This document shows, piece after piece, positions 35,584-48,200 of a stretch of DNA of 64,000 nt. The translations under genes were made by a program, and so were the position numbers. Every line of letters begins with the position of its first letter. Position 1 is the stretch's first letter. The notes beneath the pieces are model-generated. The model worked only from the letters and a program-made list of their open reading frames with translations. It did no database searches and was not told where the DNA came from. The DNA is from Fusarium oxysporum f. sp. lycopersici 4287 (Eukaryota; Ascomycota; Sordariomycetes; Hypocreales; Nectriaceae), in the NCBI RefSeq assembly GCF_000149955.1, contig NC_030990.1, forward strand, positions 3,585,482 to 3,649,481, in the 5' to 3' direction.

Positions 35584-36623
35584 TTACTGCTTGGTAGCGT
35601 TGATGATGTCGACGACTAGAAGTATCAGTTAGCACAGTGCCGTTGAACGCATATGAGGACTTACAAGCAGGCTTGAGAGAAGCACCGCCAACGAGGAAAC
35701 CATCAATGTCGGGCTGCTTGGAGAGCTCGCCGCAGTTTTTCTCGTTAACACTGCCGCCGTAGAGGATTCGGGTCTCGTCAGCAACCTTGTCGCTGATACC
35801 ACGGAGGAGGTCACGGATAGCCTTGTGGACCTCCTGGGCCTGCTCAGTGGTAGCAACCTTGCCAGTGCCGATAGCCCAGATGGGCTCGTAGGCAATGACA
35901 ATGTTGGACCAGTCGGAGATCTGGGACTTGAGGGACTCGAGCTGCTTAGAGACGAAGTCGATGGTCTTGCCAGCCTCACGGGTCTCGAGGGTCTCGCCGC
36001 AGCACCAGATGACCTTGAGGCCGTTCTCAGTGGCGTACTTGGTCTTGGAGGAGATCGTCTCGTCAGACTCGCCGAGAATCTCACGACGCTCAGAGTGGCC
36101 GAGAATGACCCAGTTGATGTCGCTGTCCTTGAGCTGGGAGACGGAGATCTCGCCGGTGAAAGCACCGTTGGGCTTGTTGAAGACGTTCTGGGCGGCGACC
36201 TCGATGTCCTTGCGGAGGGTCTCACGGACGAGAGGGAGGTAGATGGCAGGAGGAGAGACAACGACCTCTGAGAGCGTGTTAGTTAATGTCGCTCCAGCAA
36301 AAGGAGTGAGGGGTTCTGTTGAGAAGCTGGGATGATGCGCGGGGCAGGGGAACAGAAGAATGACGTACCAGCGTTCTTGTCGAGATCAGCGTTGTTGAGG
36401 TTATCGACAATCTCCTTGATGGACGACTTGGAGCCGTTCCTATAGAGGATCAAGGTAAGCTTCTGAGTAACTCCAAGAAATATCTGCGGCCTTTTTGCTT
36501 CATGGAGGGGGAGGGGCAGCAAGAAAATCGATCGAGCTGAGAAGAGCAGAGCGAAGCAGATTGCTATGGCGGGGTAAAAACTTACATCTTGAAGTTGCCG
36601 CCGACGAAGAACTTGCGAGCCAT
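35584..36623 (-). CDS. tpi: triosephosphate isomerase
   Basis: A glycolytic enzyme interconverting dihydroxyacetone phosphate and glyceraldehyde 3-phosphate in the cytosol. Exons on the minus strand: 36623-36586, 36439-36369, 36267-35665, 35615-35584, giving 247 residues, the usual length. Catalytic residues are visible: the lysine in GGNFKMNG, the histidine in ILGHSERR and the glutamate in AYEPIWAIG. The phosphate-gripping loop IGTGKVAT and the YGGSV and GGASLKPAF motifs are intact. The first intron (146 bp) interrupts the codon for the Met after the catalytic lysine, and the second is 101 bp; both are longer than the window's norm. Codon use is strongly biased, as expected for a highly expressed gene, and creates a long antisense open frame. 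Confidence 0.98.
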
Positions 36624-38374
36624 GACGATAGATTAATGTAAAATGGTGTTTAGAGGAGATAGACTTAGGTGAGCAAAAATTGAGGCAGATGAAGTAGAAC
36701 GAGAAGTGGTGTTTTGAGTTGGGGAAAGCTACGTAAATAGTCCCTCAGTAATGGATATTAGTAGCTCAGCTACCTACCTACGTCCACGGCTCAAGGTGGG
36801 TAGGTTGTACTTAAGTTGGGCCGCTCAGGCCAGACCAAGTCAGGTCATGAATTATCGACAGACAATGAGGACATGGATCAATGGATTCAGTTTTGGTTTT
36901 AGTAGATGGTTAGGGGGGGTCATTGAGTATAACGACACCATATTATTTCTTGTGAGAGCAGCCAGTTCATTTTCCGTCTCTATATGTAGCTTAACAGCTG
37001 GACGGCATCACTTACAAGAACACATCGGCGCTCTCACTTACTTACGGCAGAGCTCGGAGCTTATTACCGTTCATTATATGCTGCCCTTCCGTTTCTCTCC
37101 TTCATCCACTTGTCCGTCAATCACTACCCAGTAACGCAATTTGATAGGACATACACTCTAAAACAAAAGACTTCCAGGCGTTTCTCTGCCTTGCCGTTTT
37201 TCTTTTTGGCTGATCCAACGCAGTAGCGTCATAGTGGAGGCTCAAGGACCCTAACAGCCATCATTGGCCTCCACTAACGACCTACGAGATGGATGCTACT
37301 GAAACCACCGAGACCGTGACCGAGCCGACATCTCGGAGCTACTCTATGCTTTATAGAGGTCAAGGTCGATTGATGGCACGACAACTGCGTTATCTCTATG
37401 GTTCCAGTGACGTGAGGTGAGGTGAGTCTCAACCACGGAGGCAGTGGAGGGGAGAACAATCCCGAAACAGAAGAGCTGCATTCACTATCCCCACGATCTG
37501 GCCCCGGAGACCATGGCCCTGATTCTCCCGAAAAACTACAGGTTTCACCGCTGATCTTGACTTGTTTCCCACCCTTTGATGTCGCATCTACGATGTATCT
37601 ACAATGAATCTAGGACCTTGAAACCAGTTACATGGATAAGAAAAGACCCTGGTCCGTCTAACAATGTCACTTAGTCGGGCCATGAATACGGTCGACCCAT
37701 ACACGATAATCGTGCCAGGCCATTCTCTAAAGCGTTTGCACAGTTACACCCACATGTTACCAGACTCTTCTCAAAAACAAACTCGATTGAACTCAAATCC
37801 TATCTGCAGTGATGCTATCAATATCAAAATTCCTCCCAAACAAAGTGTCTAAATCTGCTACCCTTTCCTGTTGTCAAGGGCCATCTGTTGTTGTACTTGT
37901 TCTCTGTGAAATCTGTATCAAACTCATATCAGAATGATCAGTCTATCTGTTGTCCTCCTCGCGACGTCTCCCTTTTTCCTTCTCAGCTCGACTCTAAAGT
38001 CCTTGGTGTTTCTCCCATAACGGGAACTCCGTTATCATCCTGGCGCAGCAATAGCGCAATCCTTGGGTTGACATCCGTGGTCCGTGTCCTTGGACTGATG
38101 GATTCCGGTGGTAATGCAGTGCATCCGTTCCTAGGAAAAGAGTCTACTCGGCTGGACGTGTCCTTCTGCCGTAGATCTGAGGCATCATTGCCCGGTCCTT
38201 GGGACGTCTTGGAGATTCAGAATTTGTCTCTATATTAGACGGACTTCTTATCTCTGCCTGTGCACTTGCACAAATCAATTTCGGTGTTTTTTCGGTAGCA
38301 GACAAGACTCGCATGTCTGAAAGATGGTTAGTTTGATCCAGGGATATACGTCCAGACAACTACTTACAAATCAT
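36624..38374. other. intergenic region, TPI promoter and C2H2 gene 3' flank
   Basis: TPI promoter space on the left and 3' UTR of the C2H2 gene on the right. One 127-codon plus-strand frame (36751-37134) lacks any recognisable motif and is not called. GTCC/CTTGG words are frequent near 38040-38220. Confidence 0.45.
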
Positions 38375-41204
38375 TCAGCCAGTGCCAACCAGGGTGTTGC
38401 CTGGGTTGTTGATGGCATTGAGGTCGTTGGTGAGCTTCATCATGGAACCCAGGCGGTTCTGGAGAGTTCCGATGTGCTGGAGGTTCTGGGTGTCCTCAGG
38501 CTTGACGAGGTTTCGCATGAGGCTCTCCACAGCCTTGCGGTGCTCCATCCACTGATCAATAAGGGGCTGGGTCATGTTCTCCTTGGGCTCCGGGGGAGGA
38601 GGCATTGACTTGACAGTCGCCTTGCGGCTGTGGGAATTCTGAGTCTCGGCAGTCTCAGTCTTGCGCTTACGTCCCTTGGCAGGCTGAGCAGATCCAGCTG
38701 TAGGTGAGCCGCTGGAGCTTCCGTGGTCGTTGTGAACACGCTTCATGTGGTCACGCAAGTTCCACTGGCGAGGGAATCCATTTCCAGGAACGGCGCGCTC
38801 ACAGCCCTCATAAACACAAAGGAAAGGCTTGTCGCCATGACCATGGAGTCCGTGGGCCTCACGTTCATGGCGGAGGAGGCAAGCTGTCGACGAGAAGCGG
38901 GCGCCCTCGCACGACTCAGCCTTGCAGCGGTAGGGCTTCAAGTGAGAGTCCACGAATTTGCTAGCTCAGTCAGCATACATTATCTCATTAATTTGACTTA
39001 TGATTTCTTACTCATAGTTGCACTTGAGCTTCTCGGGTCGGTGGTTGCAGCTTGGTTGTCCTTCCCATGGGCAGTGGTAAAGTCCATCCTCGTATGGAGC
39101 GGCCTTCTTGTAGAGGTCATGGTCCCGAGCGGACTCACCATCGCTGTTCTGTCGTCGTGGACCAGTGAAGGCAGAGGTGGCAGCAGGAAGCTCGTCGAAC
39201 GTGGGAATGGCCTTTCCATTGGCATCTTCAGAGATCAAAGGGATGTTCCGGTCCAGGCTAAAACAGTCGACATGGTGAGAAACCGGATCAGGGGTCACTA
39301 TGCGGTTGGGGGCTACGTACCTTGGTGACTGGCACTGAATCTCAGGAGATGAGTTTGGGCTCTGGTTAGGGAACCACAAATCCTCAATAGTGTTGGGAGA
39401 AGATGATCGAGAGATGGAGCTAGAAAAGCAGTCCCAAGGGCTGGGAGGAGAGTTCTCAACCAGGGAGACATCAGGGCCGAGCTGCATGTGAGAGGGAACA
39501 ACATGCAGAGGGTTGGCATCGGGAAGAGAAAAGGTGGCATCACCGTTCAGTCCACCGTCAAGGGAGTAGCCGGGCCAGTACATCTGGTTCGTGATACCAT
39601 CGGTAGGGTCCAGGAGGCAAGTATCAATTCCATGCAAGGTAGCACCGGCCTGGGTTCCAGTTTGAAGAGCGGAAGCATTACCTGTGAAGTCCATGTTGGA
39701 CAGATGTGATGATTGTGACAGCGAAGAGCCGCTAGACCTGCTTGAGCTCACCCTGGACATGGCTTGTCCACCTTGGGTCACAGAAGCGGTAGTCCTGGAT
39801 GTGGACCAGTTTCCTTGGGAAGGCACCCTGGTTCCTCGGGGCGTAGCATGGCCAGATGTGAAAATGAACTCCTCGGCTTCTCCGGAATGGGCGGATCCAT
39901 TGTCTGAGAAATCTTGAAAGTTCTGTGGTCCTTCTACTGTCGTGGCCCATGACGAACCTGTCAACAGGTCCGCTGATGGTTCTGTTTGAGAAGAAAAAGA
40001 AAAGAGTCCAGTGTTGGGGGCCAATGTTGGCTGAGAGTAGCTATAATCGCTGGGGAAGGGTCAGTGTCCCGTTCTTCGCAATGTGAAAGCAAATAAAAGC
40101 AAATATGAAACAAGAAACAAGACTGAAGTCATGACTCGGAATCAACTTTGAATCTGTTACTAGGTTAGCATTCGAGACGAGGTTGACGTGGCATTAGTTT
40201 ACAGACCAAGTATGACAGTGTGAAGCATAACCTAGGATTAGATCTTGCATTCTGTCGAAATCCTTTGGATCATCCATGGATCATTGTTGTAGCCAGGCAA
40301 GGTCAATACAGTAATCAAATCATATCGAATCCGGCAGTGTTCCAGTGGCAGGTTGGGAATGTTGAATGTGATGTCGTCAAGTCCAGGCCTTCAATCTAAG
40401 TATTCGCAGAAAAACAAGTTGGTATAGCATGTATTGTCGATGTTGGAATTCCAGAGTCGATTGAGCAGAACAGCGAGATCCTCGGTAACCATTGTGATCT
40501 GGCAGAAAGAACGTCCAGTGGAATGCATAATTGGTGTCCATGAATGGAAGTCCAGTGCGGCTGCACGAAGAAGCAATCAAATTGGATTGCAGGCCATTAA
40601 GCCAGATGCTACCTTGATATCTAACACCGCTAAGCGGTACAGAAGGAGCAGAAAGTCCAGGCGAAATTCCATGGGTCGTGTGAAGTCCTGTCGAAACACC
40701 ATCCGCATATGAAAGGTCCATATCCAGAAAACGAGACCAGAGGAAAAGGTCCATTGTCCTTGGGTCGACTCCTGATATCCGGAAGAGAAATCCTTGTAGT
40801 CCATGAAAAGTCCAGGTTTGACCCCCAGGCGAAGAGCTGCTGATTCAATTTGAAAGCGGGCAATACTCACGAGGCGCATGGCCAGTAAATAATATTGTTT
40901 CATGTCCGGACGGACAGATCCAGTCAATTTTGAGTCCAGGGGCTTGTTGTCGTAATTATCCATGGGTATATCAAGTTCCTTTGAGATCCAGCAAAAGATG
41001 TTCCGGGAAATATCCTTGGGTCGAGTTGGATGAAATTTCCTGGCTTGGTATCCTTGGACAGAGTGAAGCAAGATTGTCGGTGTACATGATTTGCGAGCAA
41101 CATGATTGAAAAAGCAAATGCAAACCTCCCAGGGAAGATTAAGAAAAACAGTACCTGGACAACGAGTGAACCTCATCGAGGTCAGAGTTCTTGAAAGCGT
41201 GCAT
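38375..41204 (-). CDS. C2H2 zinc-finger transcription factor with a 1.1 kb first intron
   Basis: Exons on the minus strand: 41204-41155, 40049-39321, 39257-39012, 38960-38375; 536 residues. Exon 1 encodes MHAFKNSDLDEVHSLS. It is joined to SDYSYSQPTLAPNTGLFSFS because the large open frame has no ATG near its start, while donor AG|GTACTG and acceptor CCCCAG|C keep the frame. A Ser/Thr/Asn-rich putative activation region comes next. Cys/His-rich finger segments (about 323-420) follow: YHCPWEG...CNH, YRCKAESCEGARF...LLRHEREAH and FLCVYEGCERAV...NLRDHMKRVH. A basic segment (KGRKRK) and a coiled C-terminal helix end the protein. A 63 bp intron (39258-39320) is a multiple of three without stops, so retention would stay in frame. 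I recognise a fungal C2H2 regulator but not its pathway. Confidence 0.8.
40381..40938. repeat. GTCCA-rich segment in the first intron of the C2H2 gene
   Basis: GTCCA on the plus strand (UGGAC in the transcript) starts at 40381, 40513, 40536, 40550, 40655, 40716, 40749, 40799, 40810 and 40934. That is ten copies in 558 bases where about 0.5 is expected on one strand. Several are followed by GG or TG. The 12-mer TCCTTGGGTCGA also occurs twice nearby (40757-40768 and 41013-41024). Confidence 0.7.
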
Positions 41205-43298
41205 GGTAGCAGGCTGTGTCACAAGAGTAACAGTCATTGTATCCTCGGAATGGAGAGCAAATTGAGCTCGTGGATCAGCAAAGAACAACGTTAGGACGTT
41301 GTCTTGCACGTTCAGACCAGTGGCAATCTGTCGAGTTGTTGGTGTTGGTGCGCGACAGGATGGATCCTTAGGCTGATTGGGTTGCTTTCAATTCCGGATG
41401 GAAGATTGAAAACGTTGATAGTTGTGTATGAGAAAGAAGGATAAGAAAGGCTTGGTAGTCTATGAAGGATGAGACTGAATGGTTGGTCGGGTAGTAAGAG
41501 GCGAGAGTTGGGCAGGAAAATTGAGGAACAGAAGGGAGACGTTGGGCAACGAGGGATCCTGCGGGTTTTATTGTCATAGAAGCCTGACCTGCTACCGCGA
41601 CAGGGTTCCACTATCCATGCAACTGCCGCAAAACGCGGCCATTGTCTGGTCGCAGGAGTGAGTTGGCGTTTGTGATTTCAGAGTGCAGAAACCGGTGTGT
41701 TGGGCTATTGCAAGGATCAGCAGAGAAGGGATGGGCCAAAGCGACGAGCGACTGGTTAACTTCCCTGATTTAGGATGGGTCAGGGTGGAGATAGGACCTG
41801 GTCCGTATCCTATCACCTAGCATTAACCTATGAGAGGAAGGGATAATGGCTGTTGGACAACGCATCACTGCATCTGCGTGAGCGCAAAACCAAGTTGGAC
41901 GCGGATGCGGTGCGAAAAGATGTGAGGAAACAGGGTCGACGGGAGAGAAAATGAGAGGTTGGCCGAGATTGCGTCCAAATGGTCATCTCGCCTGTGTTGC
42001 GAAAGATTAATTACTGAGGATGATCATTGAGGTATCCGTCCTTGGGATGAAAACTAGTGTCGGATACAGCAGCCTCCGTATTGGACCGCAAAGTATCTCA
42101 GAGCCGGGCTCCTGACGATCACTTCCACCACAGCCTCGAGGATTCACGAGTCGCGAGTCAACGAGAAACTCTGTCATTCTCGTCTCTGTCAGAGTTTGGC
42201 CATGTCTTCGTGGCCGTGGCCCGCTGCGCTATTGTCAGAAGTGACCCTCCTTTACTCTCGAGTCCTGCGGCCAAGTCAGCATGGGTGGATTAAACAAAGC
42301 AACCATTGCCAACCAGGCCACATCCTGTGAGCCAATATGCAACAGACGGCACACCGAGCATGCCGCTTATCACCCAGGTGCCTTATCTACGTCCTGTGAT
42401 TGCTCATGTAGCAGACCGCAACAGGCGGGGTAGGCCTTGGTTTGTTTTTAGCAGGTCTACAACGTCCGTTAGAATGATGAGCGGGATGGGCCAGCGAATC
42501 GCTCGTGACATGCATATGACACACAACTGCGGTCAAGAATGTGTGAAATGCACATGCAAATGCAAAATCAGGCGGCTGAGGCGCGATGGCAGAATGAGAA
42601 AAGATGGGGAGACGACAAGCCCAAACAATCAAGTCATAAGATGGCCCAGTTCCAGAAATGGTTGGTGATGAAGCATTGTCGTTGGAAACACTGACCAGGC
42701 CGGCGTCTGCCGATACTCACTGATACAGGTGAGCATAGAAAGGAGATGAAGTTCAGGCAAGAAAATCATCTCGATTCGATGCGTTGTTGATGTTTGATTG
42801 ATGGACCCTGATAAGTCCGAGCCACCCGCGATTTTGAGTTTACTTCCTTCCCTTCTTCAACGGGAGCGCCGTTCCGTGCCTTCCTTTCCCTCCATTCCGT
42901 CTATTCCCCGTATTTCCTACCTGGGAAAGTTGCTAGAAGGAACAATGGAAGGGAAGGAGAAACGGGAAGCGGCCCGCAACTCCACGTGATGGTGTAACCG
43001 CCTCAGCTTTGTTATCGTCTGGCTCTTTGAGTCTCTTGTTGAACACTACCTATCTGAATTTCAACGCTTCCTCCAGGGAAAACTCTATGTATTCTATGAG
43101 TTGATGTCCTCTCATTCTACCGTCAGCCCAGCCGATGTCTATCTTTCGGGTATCTCATCGACCCTTCTCGTTGGCCTTGAACCACGATAAGCCAACACCA
43201 AAAATATATGATAGCTCGCATCCACGCATCACCTGGCTTGCTCCCAATCTATTTTCAAGCAGTCAGACGCCAACTCAGTCGAGGTGACGAAGCATGGC
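41205..43298. other. 2.1 kb intergenic region upstream of the C2H2 gene
   Basis: Probable promoter of the C2H2 gene and 3' flank of the Zn2Cys6 gene. Only short frames are present (for example 42306-42668 plus). No recognised element. Confidence 0.45.
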
Positions 43299-45212
43299 TT
43301 AGTCGGATTCTGACAGCTCTACCACTGCTGGACTTGCACTGCTCTCTCCCGATGTCTCTCCTGATATCCCCTCGTTCCATAACTCCTCTAGACCCTTTTC
43401 TAATTCGCCGTCTATCCCTCCCACCACCTCAGCCAGCATCGCCCGGGCTGACTGCCAGCTTTTGATTCCCAGTTCTCGACTGGCCAGTTTCATTTTGTCG
43501 CCGTAAACGCCTCGCCATTTGCTCAGTTGTCTTTCTTCGATTACATTATTGGCCCGCCCAGTGAACGCTATGGACGCACCAAACAGTACGCAAAATAACC
43601 AGAGTGACTGTGTCCATTCACTCATCCTCAGATGTTCTTCGCCTGCATTAACATCGTCTATGAGTTGTTCAAGGAGCCAGTCGATCATGGTTACGTCGAA
43701 GTATCTGTCGCCCAGCTCAGAACAGAGATAGAAGAAGGTCGCTATGAAACTCGTTCGGCTACTTTTAGGGTCACCGTTCAAGATTCGTGGTACGTATTGA
43801 CTCGCACTGAAACCTCTTGAAATCTCATAGTTGAGGTTGAGGTCTCTGGTATGATTTTGCCAAAGTCTGGCCGCTGGTGTTTCGAGATCTTCCCACCAGC
43901 CATATCTCGGAGCTTCGCGCGGCGGTAGCGCTGTGATATCCCATATCGACGCAAATAGGAGAGCCATAAAGGTTGGTTGGTATTCGGGCACGTTCACGAG
44001 TTGGCCTGCTTTTCCGGTTCGTAGTCCTTCTCCGACCCTGAATAAATGTCAGCAAACATCATTGTTAGCGCTATAATCCTTCAATACAACTAACATCTTG
44101 AGCATTCTCTGGGGCAGCGTCGGCACTGGATCGACAACCCTATTCCACTCCTTTACTGCAGATTGTATACCCTTCAAGTGTCTTGAGGAGGCGTCCAGTT
44201 CTCCTATCGCGCCCTGGATCACGGAATGTTAGTGACGATAGACTAGCGGGTCAGATTATTAACCAAGGATATCCATACCTCAGTCAGTGCAAGTGCAGAT
44301 ATAGCCAACATAGTGTCTCCGCTCTGTGCCAATTCTGGACTCTGGAGCTGTTCTCTCGCGAATTGATAGGTTGCCGCTTTATGGTACAGGAATGGGATCC
44401 TGACCTCGTCCATCGAACCGGTAACCCATGCCCACTGACATGCTGATAGCATGAGGCACATGTGCATGTATCCAGGATTCTCGAACGATTTTTGTATTCT
44501 AGCAGGCTGTCAGTTCAAGGTGTTTAGCAGGTCAGGTCGACCCAACTACCGGGTTGACGCACGCTGAAGATTCCAGCTCCCGAGCAACAGGTCTCGAACC
44601 CCAAACCGTGTACTGTGAAACTGGTATAAGACGTTAGCCCTGTGGGACAAGTATTTTTCTCAGTAAAGTGGCTTACAATGTCGCAGAAGGCGTTTGGAGT
44701 GTTCCGGAAGAGCATCAAAGGAGCCTCCAACGTAGTTGTTGAGGGCATTACTCATCCCTGGCGATGCTGGTGCCGCTGACTCGGTAAGTGCCATTTGGGA
44801 CCCAAAGCTCCCCAGAGCAACATTGCTGGACGACGATGACGGTGAAGGTGAGGAATCATTGGATGGGAGCGGTTGTTCTGGAGTCGGATATATGCATTCA
44901 CTCCCCGTCTGAAGGCAATTGGTGCTGTGTTGGCAATATTTGTTAGTCAGTCCTACAAGGCTTACGACTCAACCGACCGGAGCCTCATGCAAAGCTCGTC
45001 TATCCCACGCCGGAGCCTCGCGTAGCCTTGCAGCAACGACAAGAAAACGAGGGGAAAGTATCGATTGTTCCACGAGTAAGACCGGGAAGTTTAACATACC
45101 AAAGCGGCTTTTGCTCGTCGCACCTCACATGCCTAGCCTTGCATCGAGTGCATCCGTTTTTGCTTCTCCGATGAAATTTTCTCTTTCGTTCTTTGTCCTT
45201 TGGCGGCGCCAT
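43299..45212 (-). CDS. Zn2Cys6 transcription factor with fungal-specific regulatory domain
   Basis: Exons on the minus strand: 45212-45100, 44924-44677, 44620-44563, 44498-44279, 44213-44095, 44037-43299, totalling 498 residues. The start MAPPKDKERKRKFHRRSKNG leads into a perfect C-x2-C-x6-C-x6-C-x2-C-x6-C cluster (C21, C24, C31, C38, C41, C48). It is followed by a Ser/Pro-rich linker. The rest matches the usual C-terminal regulatory region (Fungal_trans_2/DUF3468 type), with SKRLLRHFSQYTV, AISALALTE and a helical C-terminus. The first intron (175 bp) lies inside the zinc cluster, a common position. The third donor is set at GTGCGT (44562) because the nearer GTAGTT breaks the frame. DNA-binding activity is secure; target genes unknown. 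Confidence 0.88.
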
Positions 45213-48200
45213 GATGTTATCTTGGCATTCCTCAGTGGCTATGCGGTATATCTTTTCTGGGACTGATTATGGACAACAGTGGCTTCGTCTACATGTTGCT
45301 AATGTAGGCTCCGTATATCACCAGACGCCTCGCCAATGACTCGGGGGCAGTCGAGAGGAAATATTCCACGAGAAGCGTGGTCTTGAAGCACGGCTGACAC
45401 GGTTCAAGAAAACAGAGGCAGGCAATTCAAGAATTCCTTCGTATTGAGGACCAGCCTTTGCCCGATACAATCCACGCCAGTAGGCGGGATATCCCCAAAT
45501 AGATTTCAAGGGAGCAAAGCTCGTTTTCCTAGACGAAGGCTGCAGGGTCTCTGCCCAATCAAATATCACTGATTCTCTTAGCCCCATGACTCGCTAGGTC
45601 CCCAGTGGCGGGGGCTTGTTCACAAAACCCGTAGAGGCTTCATTTTTGCCCGGGGTTGATGAGATCAGTGAGGCCATACTGAGAGAAAAGTCGGCCGCCT
45701 GGAGAGAAAATGGGCTGGAATAAAATGTCTCGTTTCTCCAGTGGACCTAGACTTTACGTCTTAAAAAGCTGCTACGTCACATATAATACGCACGGCGACA
45801 GCTATTCCAAATCGTAGCCTCATCGCGACAGGGGCAAGATGATAATGATGGCTCAATCTTTTGGATAACGGTTGGCCGTTGGAAATAAACACGAAGATGA
45901 GGATATCGTGCTCAGCATACGGCCCAATGGCATGGAGTAACACGGAACCGATTCGACACCCCCCTGAAAGGAGGCGATTCTCTATACAGGCCAATCACCC
46001 CTAGCTGGCAGTTGCTCTTTCATTGTCTCGTACCACGAAATAGCAAAGGAGGTTCTCGCGATACCGAAAGAGGCCGAATCTCCAACTCGGAGCGGAGCGG
46101 TTGAGGCGTCGGTGTGGGGGCCCGCCTCTCGGAGCTGACTGTTAAAGTGTCTCTCGCTCAACTGTTAGCGGACAAAGTGTGGGGATCGATGTCTATTTTG
46201 GGCCTTTCCAGATGTCAACAGGGGAGACTGCATTGACGAACGCCTGGTACCGAGAGAATAGCTCGTGTTCCTTCAGCCATGGACCACGTGCTAGTAAGCG
46301 GCGGCGCGAGACACGGTCTTGTTCAGCCTTAGATAGGAGAGATAATGACGCAGTTTGTCTTCTCAGCAAGGGAGGTTGTCTCGTGTCCTGAAATTAACTT
46401 AGATATCTGGAATAAGAGAGGCTGGTGAACCTCGTGTTGAAGGCCTAGGGCTAGATGAGTCCAGGGTATCGAGGATGATGGGTGGAACAATCGAAGCTCG
46501 CCATGTCGTGTCCAGAAAAAGAATTGAGGAATTCAGTGGCCTATCAGTGATTGAGAAGGCAAGCTGAACAAAGTATGTCTTTATCAGAGCTGAGCTAATT
46601 CGAGCGGATGGGCCGAAATCCTGATTGAGGCTGTGGTGATATTGATCAGCAGCAAGGCGAGCGATTGTGAGACAGGGACACGGGCGAGTGTTTTGAGCAA
46701 AGCTGAGGAAGTTTAGGAAGAAGGAAAGAAATTACCGACTCGTCGAGAGAATAAGGTTATTCTGAGTGGCTGAGAAAAGTCGGCATGATAAAAGGCATTG
46801 TCGTACACTTCGGCTGTGCCACCTCATCTCCTCCACGTCAATCAATCAAGCGACAATTGAATTGACATGGAACATTTGGCTTGGGTTCCGCAGATCGGGT
46901 CACATGCATTTGCCCATGTCATGTTAACTAATGATCTGGCATCTTTCCAGTGGACAGCCCTGCTTCGGCTAATGGAATATGGGGAATCGATGTGAACAGA
47001 TGCCGCTGTCCACGAGGCGGTCAATGTCTAATGTAGTAATGCCTCTCAGCCTTTGAAGTTGTCAACTCGAGAACCGAGAATTTATCCGATATCGTTGATC
47101 CACAGACTTGATACATACTATGTACATACGTACATCCGCCTCACAATCAACAGAGCTGAACTCGGCCGGTTGAGGCGGGCAGACCCTTTCTTCGTTCCGT
47201 TGCCAGCTGCCGAGAGATGCCACGAGCTTCAAGGGCCACGACAGGGCTGGTGGAGTAGCTACTGACGTTGCCGGTTGTTGGCGTTTACATCAGCGCCAGA
47301 CCATTGTGTCGCCCATTTCCGAACGGAGGAGGTCTTCTTGTTCTATGTATGTATGAAGGTATGGAGTAATTCGTTGAGCGAGGAGATGGCATTTACCCAA
47401 GAATCACAGACAGGTAATGGATGTAACTGATGATGATGGTCCATGATGACCGCAGTTCGTCAAATGCTGCCAGCCTTTGTTCATATCGCTCCTCTATTAA
47501 CAACTCAGACCCAATCACCAACCGCCCTGTTAACGATCAACCCCCAGATTCGACATTCCGCCTTGCCGAGGGTGGTCTGCTGGCAGTCAATTGATGAGTT
47601 GGTGGGGGTCAAGTTATGTATGGCTACAGTATCAGTATCCTGATCGGCAACAAACAAGGGACAGAGCCCAAACAAACTCAAAAGCCAATACCCAACCATC
47701 CATTGCCCATTGTCACTCGGGCTCCCGTCCCGTGATTCAAGATAGAGGTGGTCAGTGGGCATCAATCGAAGCCCTGTCGGGTTCACTTACATACGCAAGA
47801 CAACACGCCTTGGTGCCTGACCTGGACGTTTTAGTTACCTGAACGTTAGTCTCTAACCGTCTATCGAGTCCCATCGTTGGTTGATATTGATTGACCGCTT
47901 CTCAACGGTTCCAGGTACTACCCTGTTCGTACATACAGCACTCACTCTTTCACTCTTTCATGAGGTCAGCCAGCGATGGATGCCGACGCGCCTCGCTTGC
48001 TTGGGCAACAACGCTTGAGCGCCCAATGCCAATGTACTTGATCACCCAGTCACTCAATTTGTCAAGGCCGAGGCAGTGACTTTTTCGGTTGACTCTCTTA
48101 GGCACTCTGGGGTAACCCGGCACTCAGTATCAGTACTCCCGCTGACGATACCTCTCCACTCTCTATTCGGTTCTCTGGCTACACAATATCGTCGTGGGAT

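Noticed and set aside
35825..36271. 148-codon open frame antisense to triosephosphate isomerase
   Set aside because: Strong codon bias of a highly expressed gene commonly leaves the antisense strand free of stops; the protein is Leu/Asp/Gly-rich without features.
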